From Amborella trichopoda (taxonomy: Eukaryota; Streptophyta; Magnoliopsida; Amborellales; Amborellaceae): DNA of 64,000 bases. Positions within the stretch are counted from its first letter, which is position 1; each line of letters opens with the position of its first letter. Location: contig NW_006499563.1 of the NCBI RefSeq assembly GCF_000471905.2, positions 3,134,487-3,198,486 of the forward strand. The letters run 5' to 3'. Both the position numbers and the translations under genes were made by a program. Of the stretch, positions 55,995 to 64,000 are shown piece after piece. A model generated the notes under the pieces. That model was given only the letters and a program-made list of their open reading frames with translations, did not search any database and was not told the origin of the DNA.

Positions 55995-57351
55995 GTTTAA
56001 GTCCAAACATGGGTGGATACCTAATTATTAACCCAATTGTGAAAAATTAGGAATTAAAATGATTTAAAGAAAATTAAGAAATTTGAGGCCAAATGATGAT
56101 TTTGCCCCTCACCCACAAATCTTGAAATTCCAATTAAGTCCATATCATGGCCATGCAACCTTTACAATTTTCTGGGGTCCTTCCGATCTTCATCCGACCA
56201 AAATATTATTGCTTTCTTGATCGGCTCGGGAAGACGGTCATTTTGATACCCATTTCAAGTCATGGATAAGACTTTTGGGCCACGATCAAGAGACGTAAAA
56301 ATCATCAGAAACATGCGATCTTTGATTTAAGATCACGCTCATTTCTCAGTGTTTTTTCATGATTTTTTTGCTGAATTTTGATAAGCATGACATCATGAGC
56401 GTTTGGTGACGAATGTGGCTCGATTGGCGCCGGAACGACCGTTTTCCAAAATTTGGTATTTTGGCAGAAATTTGGTTTTTGATGACCGAAAATTGCAGAA
56501 AATTTGACTCTGTCATGTGGCAAATCTGACAAATCGTCACTTGCAAGGTTCGGCTTGAACGAAGCCTCTGCCCTTGTGCTCGTAGTCGATCTAGCTTCAA
56601 GCGGATCCGACGCACAAGCGTCATGATGTGGCTTCTCGATCGAGGCGCACTCCTGCAGAAAAATCTACAATTTTGCCTTGAATCACCACCTTGTCTTTAG
56701 TTTTTTTCCTTGCTCGAGCCACAACATGGGTCACGCCACATATCAAAATGCTCAAGTCGACGAGATGATCATGCTCTCAAAATTTGAGCTTGATCTGACT
56801 TGGGACGAGAGCGATATAGCATTCCAAAGTTTAGCGCAAAATCACAAAACTCAGTTTCTATTATTGGAAATTGGTTTAGTAAGGATGCACGGTAATAGTG
56901 TGTGACCTACCCATTTTGGGTAATTTAGCCATAACTTGGTCTAGAAATGTCTGATCAAGCCGAAACTTGGTCCCTAGGGGTTTATGGACATTACGGATCC
57001 AATAAATGTGGTCTCATAGTCATTTTGACGCTCTGGTGATAGGTCTATAATTATAAGGTCTATTTTCAGGGCACTAGGGGCCGATTTTTCAAAAAGATTT
57101 CTTCATCTACACTACCTTAAACTTGTTGGATCGCGAAAAAACTTGAGATATGTTTTTAGGAGACCCTTAGGCACAATCTTGAACCTTCTTGGGTCTTTCT
57201 GAGACTTTTGAAAATTTCACTTATGGATTACGGGTTATTGTCCTATGGCTTCCGTAGTCCACATGCATTTTGGAACATGTGGACATAGGTCACGAATTGT
57301 TCTCTCCTTATTTTTATTGGGGATATAAGTTTTGAAAAATACCCTCAAACA

Positions 57352-57363
57352 GCTTGCCCCGCC
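57352..57363 (-). other. Polypurine tract of element E
   Basis: The minus strand reads CGGCGGGGCAAGC immediately before the TGTTTGA LTR start. The sequence further right (57364-57600) aligns with the last part of the B and F interiors. Confidence 0.7.
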
Positions 57364-57899
57364 GTATGTTGTGCTTTGAGAGAAGCGAGAAGGACAACAT
57401 TCGAAATCAAAGTTGTCCTTCGACTTTAATTTTCTTCCTGGCCACTGGATTACACCAACGCCAAAGGGATACTCATGTGAAGCTTCTTCCCAAAGGGGGT
57501 GACCAAGGTGCTCTGATGCTTGGGGGCCTTGTTTAAGGGCATGTAGACCCAAACGTGGAGACTTTTGAGAGGAGAAGAGACTTGAGCTACTGGTGGGGAA
57601 CATCTCATGGAACACTCATGGTCCACGTTAGGAATTCTTTGAGGGATGATTTTAAAGTCTACACCCTGTTGAACATATTTACAGCGTTGTTTGCTGGTAC
57701 ACCATATTTGCTTTGACAAGCAAAGTCCCTCTATAAACCCATACTGTCGAGTCCAGTCGAGGGCTTTTTGTTGGCTTGTCTCGAACGTCTGGTTGGTCAG
57801 GGAGGGGTTTTGGTGAGGCGGCCTTGAAAGGGCTCTACCCTGATTGTTGTGGGAAGGTATTGACCTGATTTGACAGTTTCTTGCCTGTGAAGGATCTTG

Positions 57900-58025
57900 A
57901 GGGATGATTTTAATGTCTACACCCCATTGGACGTATGGCTGGATGATTTCAAAGTTTACACCCTATTGGACGTATGGCGGGATGATTTTAAAGTCTACAC
58001 CCTATTGGATGTATGGGTGGCATTG
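57900..58025 (-). repeat. 42-bp repeat, three copies, E 3' region
   Basis: Three units carry GGGATGATTTTAA, GTCTACACCC and ATTGGACGTATGG. A fourth, isolated half-unit is near 57636. The rest of 57364-58900 is non-coding. It includes 58390-58460, which matches the B 3' region in reverse. Confidence 0.85.
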
Positions 58026-59032
58026 TTTGCTGCTACACCAGATTTGCCTTACCTGGTTAGAGTTTCTTGCTTGTGAATGATCTTGTTTTTGGGTCCCGAT
58101 AACAGGGTATTCTGCTACCGAGGAGTTTTCTTGAAGTGCCTATTGAAGCAGTCTGTGGAAGCGAGCCCTACTTCAATCTATTTATTGGTCTGAGTGCCCT
58201 GGTGGGTTTACACTCGGCCTTGGGGAAGTGGTGTTGTAAAGACAATTTGCACCAACTTCCTTTTTATTAGGCTCTTTTTCCCATGATCTGAAGGCCATGT
58301 CTGCCCTTTTTTTTTCCATTTTTTTTCACGATGCCCTTTCAAGTTTTTACCTTGCCTAGTTTATTTTTTATTATTATTTTACAGAACACTCTTACTCATG
58401 GTTTCGTGACCATGCCCATCCGTCATTTTTACTCATGGTGTTCCCCTTTCGGGTTTACACTATGCCCATTTTTTGTGGGGGCATGCCTCCTGGACCTGGG
58501 CTATGTTTTAAGGTCATATAGCCTTGACCATTTCACAAAGCAATTTAACGTCATGTGATCAGGACGTGTGCTATTAGGGTCATATAACTTGGACCATGGT
58601 AGCAATGGATGATGGTCTCGTAGCGGCCATAGAGTGAGTATGGTGGTAGTTTGACTCACTTGGGGGAGATGGCACGAGACAGTCTATGGATGATGGGTGT
58701 TGTATAGAAGATGGATAAGGGGAGGGCCACTAGCTGTCGATGACTATGGATGGTGAAATGGCTCACCAGAGATTCATGAGCATGGGGAAGACTCACTGGC
58801 AAATGTTGTGAGTTTATGAAGGGTAATGGAGATTGACTCACTGGGGAGGAAGTGAAGGTGGTATGCTCATGCAGATGGGCCTGCTAGGGGAGGCATGTTT
58901 GGAAGGGCATACAGGGGGAGTGCGTACAGTAGAGGGGGCACACGTGTGTGGAGGCATTTTTAAGGTCATGCCACCGTGACTTGGGCTATGGTTTTTTAGG
59001 TTGTATAGCTCAAACCATTGCACGAAGCAGGT

Positions 59033-59510
59033 TAACATCATACGGCCAGGACGTGAGCTACAATTTAAGGTCATGCAACTGGACCATTGTGCGAAGCAAT
59101 TTAACGTCATGTGGCCAGGACGAGTACTACAGTTTAAGTTCCTGCAACTGGACCATTGTGCGAAGTAGTTTAACATCATGTGACCAGACATGTGCTACAG
59201 TTAAGGTCATGCAATTGGACCATTGTGAGAAGCAGTTTGATGTCATGCGGCTAGAACGGGTGCTGCAGTTTAGGGTCATGCAACTAGACAATTGTGTGAA
59301 GCAGTTTAACATCATGCGGCCAGGATGGGTACTACAGTTTAAGGTCATGCAACTGGACCATTGTGCAAAGCAATTTAACATCATGCGGCCAAGACATGTG
59401 CTACAATTTAAGGTCATGCAATTGGACCATTGTGTGATGCAGTTTAACATCATGCAGTCAGGATATGTGCTACAGTTTAAGGCCATGTAACTGGACCATT
59501 GTACAAGTAG
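59033..59510 (-). repeat. 68-bp tandem repeat in E 3' region
   Basis: GGACCATTGTG-type words start near 59081, 59150, 59217, 59286, 59354, 59424 and 59492, a period of 67-70 bp. Each unit also has GAAGCAGTTTAACATCATG and GGCCAGGACGTG. The reverse of this unit matches single copies in element B at 20955-21010 and 21320-21390. The open frame on the plus strand is a by-product. Confidence 0.9.
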
Positions 59511-60257
59511 CCATATATGAGGGTAGTTTAGTGAGAGGTGGACTCACTAGGGTATGTGAAGTGGATGAAGCTCCATGGGAAATGAGTCCATGGATGGTGG
59601 TCTGACTCACTAGGGATGAAAATGGCTGAGACCATTTATAGGTAGTGGGTTCAAATGGTGAAGATGACCCAGTGAGGGATGGTAGACGAAAGCAGACTCA
59701 CTGAGGATTAGGGAGTGAATGTGACTCCCTGGTGAATACAATGGGTCTACTCATGTGATCGAGCACATTAGTATGAATCCATTAGGGATGGAAAGGTGCC
59801 GATGCGCACACGGACAAGTCGGCTAGGGAAGGCATGCATGGAGGTGCATGTAAAAGACGTGGGTTTAGAGGCAAAAGGGTTGTGCTCGGCAGTACAGGAG
59901 TTGCCCTCGGTGGCGGTCCATAGAAAATAGACGCGCGTGGCAGTTTGAAATAGGGGTCATGCACGGTAGTGAATGTCGAGGAGCACACAGCACCAGAATG
60001 GGTACAACAATCTTCGTAGAGGGAACGCGCTTGGCGGTATGCACGACGCAGCATGTGGTGAGAGTCACGCTCAGTGGCGAAAATGCGCTCGATGGTTTGA
60101 ACGCACATGGAAGTTTAAATACATACGGCAGTTTGAACGCTGCAGCATGGGGAGATGGGAAGCAGTTTATACTCATGCGAATAGACCGTGTGTCATGCAG
60201 TTTAACGTCTTGGTACAAGGGCGTGTGGGTGTGTTTAAGGTCGTGACTCCGAGACCA
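59511..60257 (-). other. E 3' region next to the end of pol
   Basis: Non-coding, with scattered GACTCACT and GGGGAGTC-type words (59540-59720) that resemble 20010-20260 in B when reversed, and ACGGCAGTTTGAA / GCGGTATGCACG words (59870-60140). No gene is supported. Confidence 0.5.
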
Positions 60258-61400
60258 TAAGTCATAGGCAATACCTTTTTAGGTAACGTCCATTGATAGG
60301 AGGCATTGCCTCCTCTCCATCAAGATGGGCCAATATGTAACCTCCATTCGGAGAAACCTTCCTGATTACGAAAGGACCTTCCGACTTTGGTTCAAACTTC
60401 CCCTTCCATCGCCCATAACGATCTGCCATTTTATCGCTAGAACCAAGTCACCACGAGTGAATGAGCAGACTTTGACTGACTTGTCGAAAGCCCTTTTCAT
60501 CCTCCCCTGATGGAGTTAAAGGTTCTATTGGGCTTCAAATATCTTCTCGTCAAGTGCATCCAATTCTTGGTAGCTAAGCTTAACCTGCTCATCTTCAGTC
60601 ATATCCTGATGTATGGCGATGCAGAGCGAAGGAAGTTGGATCTCGAGGGGCAGTACCGCTTCACTCCCATAAACTAATGAATAGGGAGTAGAGTCGATGG
60701 CACTCTAGGTGGTGATGCGATATGTCCACAAGGCCTCGAGAAGCTTCTCATGCCAATTTTTCCTCGTCTTCGACATCGATTTCCTCATAACACTACAAAG
60801 GGTCTTGTTGAAGGCTTCGACCAAACCACATGCCCAAGGGTGGTACATAGTAGAGTACTTCCACTCAAAACCAAATTGGTTAATCAAGAGGTCAATGTGG
60901 TGACTTCTGAACTGGGGACCATTATCTGATGCAATCCTGCCAGGCACACCGAAACGATAAATGATGTGATGTCGCATGAAGTTGGCCACTGCTTCCCTAG
61001 GGACATGTCTGAGAGGGGTCGCTTCAGCCCATTTGGAGAAGTAATCCGTAGTAGCTAAGATGAAGGTATGGCCCAACGCTGAGGGAGGGTTGATGGCTCC
61101 AACAATATCCATACCCCATTGTGAGAAGGGCCATGACATCACTGTAGGATTCAACGACTCTGGTGGCTGGTGAATGAGGTTTGAATGTATCTGACACACT
61201 TGGCACCTCTTGGCATAGATCAATGAATCTACGACCATCGATGGCCAGTAATACCTCAACCTGCATATCCGTTCGTAGGGTTTAGGACCGAACTGATGAA
61301 GGCCACAGATACTAGCATGCAATTCTTCCAATACTTGCTTTGCCTCTTTTGTATCGATGCATCGGAAGAGAATGCCATCGAAGGATCGTCGAAAGAGAGC
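60258..61400 (-). pseudogene. pol: Integrase of element E, core intact, tail broken
   Basis: The open frame 60705-61331 (208 codons) holds the whole core. The zinc-binding part has H5, H12, C43 and C46. The catalytic D75 (WGMDIVG), D136 (ASDNGPQF) and E172 (GLVEAFNKTL) give a D-D-35-E spacing, all present. After a stop near 60705 the C-terminal part continues with YSLVYGSEAVLPLEIQLPSL, LHQGRMKRAFDKSVK and, after shifts, INGRYLKRYC near 60270, the usual polyprotein end. Integrase joins the cDNA to the target. The core is the best preserved enzyme domain in the window. Confidence 0.93.
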
Positions 61401-61881
61401 ATCTTCGTTGTTACGCTCGATGCGATCATCTGGTAGTCGATCGTGTTTAACAAAGTTGATTATAGGTTGGCCTCAACTTGTTCGATCTTGGTGCATATTG
61501 GATCAAAGATCTCCTCCTCTTGTTTCTCGAACTTATCGCTTTGAACATGCTTTTCCTCTCTTTCAGCTTTGACGGCATCCATGGCAGCGAGGATTGCCCC
61601 GAATGGGTAAGGATGGCATTCTGGGAAAAGAATCCCTTCATCATCGCCATCCAACTCTTTAACCAGCTCAATGTGTCTCCACTCAGTTACCCATATAGGC
61701 ATGCGTTCCTTTGAAGAGACTTGGATTGTGGCACTGAGCTTGGCAAGGGCATCAGTTGGGAATTCATCCTTCTGGGGATGTGCCCTAAGGAAAAGTCATC
61801 GAGGTTTGCCATCAAGTTCTTAAAAGTGTCATGATAAGGCTTGACGCTATCTTTTCTCACATCGTATATCCCTTTGAGCTG
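61401..61881 (-). pseudogene. pol: RNase H - integrase linker of element E
   Basis: Short overlapping open pieces on the minus strand, for example 61460-61702 (MPIWVTEWRHIELVKELDGD) and 61256-61453 with MLNTIDYQMIAS. No catalytic motif. It is the expected spacer between RNase H and the zinc-binding part of integrase, broken by frameshifts. Confidence 0.6.
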
Positions 61882-62193
61882 TCATATTACCAGCTCAGAA
61901 TCGTCGAAAATGGCTAACCATTCTAGTTCCAAGTCTAAGGAGACTTCAAGCCCTATTATGAGGGCTTGATACTCAGCCTCATTGTGTAAGTCAACCTTTA
62001 CGAGGGAGAAAAACAAGGGAATGACATCATCTTGAGGGGTCAAAAACACTACACCAGCACCACCTCGTTCAAACTGAAAGGTCCCGTCAAAATACACCTT
62101 CCAATCATACGCTAGCTCAGCACAAAACACTTCCTCATTGGGGAGGTCGCTTGACAAGGGAGATTCTTCTGTTAAGGGATGTGCAGCCATCAA
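61882..62193 (-). pseudogene. pol: RNase H domain of element E
   Basis: The minus strand reads WKVYFDGTFQFERGGAGVVF, NEAEYQALIIGLEVSLDLEL and IFDDSELVI, so all three acidic catalytic positions (D in YFDG, E in AEYQ, D in DDSE) are kept. In element A the first is lost. The domain follows the RT connection and precedes the integrase linker. Confidence 0.9.
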
Positions 62194-62814
62194 ATCAACC
62201 AGAGCTTGGCCCCGTGATGTTGAATTCCATTCATAATAGTGACCATTTAGCTAAGCGCCTAGACATACAAGGGCGTGTCATGAGGAATTTGATGGGGTTA
62301 GCTCTTGAGATAAGTTGAACCTCATGACCGAGCAGGTAATGGCAGGGCTTTTGGACAGTCAGCCCCTTGCATCCTGCGGCTGAGGTAGTACAAAGCAGTT
62401 TCTTTCCCTCCCTCATTGTTCTGTGCTAGGAGCACACTAAGTGACTCGTCAAGAGCAGTCACGTACAGAATGAGGGGCCTTCGTAACACTGTCATGGAGA
62501 CTACAAGGGGGCATAGCAAATACTCTTTGATATCATCCAAGGCCGCTTGTCATGCCTTATCTCATATGAAAGGAGAGTCCTTTGTCAACAGGTGTGTAAA
62601 AGGCTTACAACGACCTGAGAGATTGGAAATGAATCTTCGAATATAACAAGTTGTCCCTGAAGAGACCGGAGTTCTCAGAGTGTCATTCGCGGTGGCATTC
62701 CTCGAATTGCCTTGATCTTGACAGGCTCTACCTCCAATCCCCGATACCTGACACTGACCCTAAGAATTTCCCTGAAAGTATACCAAAGGCGCATTTCAAT
62801 GGTTTCATCTTAAG
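62194..62814 (-). pseudogene. pol: RT-RNase H connection of element E
   Basis: Pieces read MDDIKEYLLCPLVV and RPLILYVTALDESLSVLLAQ (62322-62540), then HYLLGHEVQLISRANPIKF and RRLAKWSLL (62231-62416), the standard connection of Ty3 pol. The frame changes at about 62420 and 62550-62650. Confidence 0.85.
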
Positions 62815-63465
62815 CTAATGAAGGTGAAGCCGCTCGAACACCTGCTCAAGGTCATGCATGTGAACATCCTTCTTTTTGGATTTGACCACCAAATTATCCA
62901 CGTAACACTCTACCTCCTTGTGTAGCATATCTTTGAAAATGGTGGTCATTGCTTGCTGATACGTAGCACCTGCATTCTTCAATCCAAATGGCATCATCGT
63001 TTAACAGAAGACCCCTTTGGGAGTCAAGAAGGCGGTGGCCTCTTCATCCTCTGGTGCCATCCTTATCTGATTGTATCCTAAATATCCATCCATGAAGGAG
63101 AAGATTTGGCAATGGGCTGTGGAATCGATAAACATTTTTGTGAATGGTAATGGGAAGTCGTCCTTTAGACAGGTAGTATTTAAGTAATGGAAATCAATGC
63201 AGACCCTGATTTTCCCATTCTTCTTTTTAACTGTGACAACGTTGGTGAGCCATTTCAGGTATTTAACCTCCCGAATAAAACCTACTTCTCTGATTTTAGT
63301 TGCTTCAGCATCTATCTGCATTTCAAGATCAAGTTGGAACCTTCTCGATTTCTGCTTTACAGGTTTGAAGGATGGGTCAATGCCGAGCTGATGTACCACA
63401 ACTTGGGGATCGATACCGACCGTCTCGTGATAGTTCCAGGAAAAGACATCTCGGTCTGCTCATAG
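62815..63465 (-). pseudogene. pol: Reverse transcriptase of element E, nonsense and active-site change
   Basis: 63001-63399 has FKPVKQKSRRFQLDLEMQ, NGKIRVCIDFHYLNTTCLKD and FSFMDGYLGYNQIRMAPED. A TAA at about 63000 falls where a tyrosine is expected before MMPFGLKNAGATYQQAM. The catalytic YVDD box reads YVDN (CYVDNLVVKS), losing the second aspartate. The order and motifs match Tat-type RT. Confidence 0.92.
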
Positions 63466-64000
63466 GAAGGCAATATAGCGCTCCTTCTCATATGGCAACA
63501 TGTTAGCTGAAATAAAAGTTGACCTTGGATCATTCTCATCGCCCAAGTTTATTTTCGCAGATCGTCAATCGTAGCTTGTCCACCTTCTTCCCATTCCTCG
63601 GGAGCTTCTTGAACTTCCATCTCGTCATTGGTCGGTGATCCATAGGGTCCTTCATTGACCTCGAATGTCCCGACCTCAGAGTTTGTAGGTACCCATGCTT
63701 TTGGCATCTCCATCTCAAATTGGGCTTTGACGGTGTAGAGCATGGTTGCTACTTCTACTATTTTCTTGCTTGAGGAAGGATCGGCTTCAAGGAGAGGGAG
63801 TGCATATAGTTGAGAGAGCGAATTTTGAGGCACTTGGCTGAGTTGGGAAGAGCAGGGCTCAGAGAGTGTGAAGGGAGGGTTGTGTAATTCAGCAATCATA
63901 GATACATTCATCACATCATTCTTGTCTTTGTGATCACCATCTCTATGTACTCCTGGGTCCACCATGGGCTTTAGTGAGAAGGTAGGTTGTGAGGTAGGTT
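63466..64000 (-). pseudogene. pol: Pol region before RT in element E
   Basis: The open frame 63549-63965 (MVDPGVHRDGDHKD, then acidic EVQEAPEEWEEGGQ) is the protease-RT spacer. 63400-63540 has DENDPRSTFISANMLPYEKE and DVFSWNYHETVGIDPQVV, the usual RT lead-in, with a TGA between FL and ADRDVF. The region continues past the window edge. Confidence 0.75.

Larger units (their letters stand above)
53892..57351 (-). repeat. 3' LTR of element E (family I)
   Basis: The left edge TGGTTAAGTGCCTCGATC and right edge ACCCTCAAACA are the reverse of the family I end and start. It contains hairpin units (54760-55170), GA-rich sequence (55190-55850), a TATA box (55985-55994, minus) and a U3 related to those of B and F. 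It is 3460 bp long. Confidence 0.9.
53892..64000 (-). mobile_element. Element E: family I element with pol (minus), runs off right edge
   Basis: 3' LTR 53892-57351, polypurine tract 57352-57363, 3' non-coding region with tandem repeats to about 60257, then integrase, RNase H and RT in the expected order to the window end. LTR edges, polypurine tract and 3' region match B and F. Protease, gag and the 5' LTR lie beyond 64000. No antisense PMD ORF is found in its 3' region, unlike A and B. Confidence 0.87.

Noticed and set aside
58948-59490. 180-codon plus-strand frame in the E 3' region
   Set aside because: It is a translation of the 68-bp tandem repeat in shifting frames. It is not an antisense PMD ORF.

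Overview
This window is plant nuclear repeat DNA with no host gene that I can support. It is a stack of old, nested Ty3/gypsy LTR retrotransposons. Two copies carry a pol order with reverse transcriptase and RNase H before integrase (A at 4.6-8.5 kb, E at 60.3-64.0 kb). Three primer binding sites read like the complement of a tRNA-Arg 3' end. Two copies have an antisense ORF of the plant mobile domain type. From what I know, this combination fits the Tat/Ogre branch of angiosperm Ty3/gypsy elements. The species cannot be named. An 88-base N gap (30877-30964) marks this as a genome assembly.

Layout, left to right. Element A (minus strand) runs from the left edge to its 5' LTR edge at 32195. 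Its 3' part holds an antisense plant-mobile-domain ORF (1548-3568), then integrase, RNase H and reverse transcriptase remnants up to 8464. Its protease, gag, leader and 5' LTR resume at 26048-32195. Element B (plus strand, 8465-26047) splits A. It has two roughly 3 kb LTRs, a tRNA-Arg type PBS, a broken gag, an antisense plant-mobile-domain ORF with a TATA box on its own strand, a 96-bp tandem repeat block and a polypurine tract, but no recognisable RT or integrase. A sits inside element F, of which only the 3' end and 3' LTR (32201-36291, plus) are in view. F interrupts the 3' LTR of element C (36292-40319, minus). C continues with a gag/G-patch remnant, a PBS at 45101-45119 and a 5' LTR that is split by a solo LTR (G, 45280-47391) with an exact CCTAC target duplication. 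C's 5' LTR breaks off near 49530 against the gag of element D (minus; PBS 51386-51404; LTR 51408-53386). D is followed by a scrap of an inverted LTR and a fragment of an A-type LTR. The last 10 kb is element E (minus): its 3' LTR (53892-57351), a 3' non-coding region with 68-bp tandem repeats, and a damaged pol running off the right edge.

B, C, E and F share one LTR family. It starts TGTTTGA, ends near GGCACCTAACCA, and is preceded by a GGGGCAAGC-type polypurine tract. E carries pol, while B and C carry only gag-type coding in view, so E-like copies may have mobilised B-like ones. D and G belong to a second related LTR family, and A to a third that starts TGTAGACACC.

The most interesting signal is in the transcribed part of the family I LTRs. 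Nearly every copy carries its own tandem array of 50-60 bp units, each built around an inverted repeat. Units inside an array differ at both arms together, so the hairpin survives while its sequence changes, and different LTR copies use quite different arm sequences. Other points worth a second look are the antisense plant-mobile-domain genes, one of which keeps a GT-AG intron on the antisense strand, and the 3' tandem repeats that B and E expanded separately from the same starting sequence.
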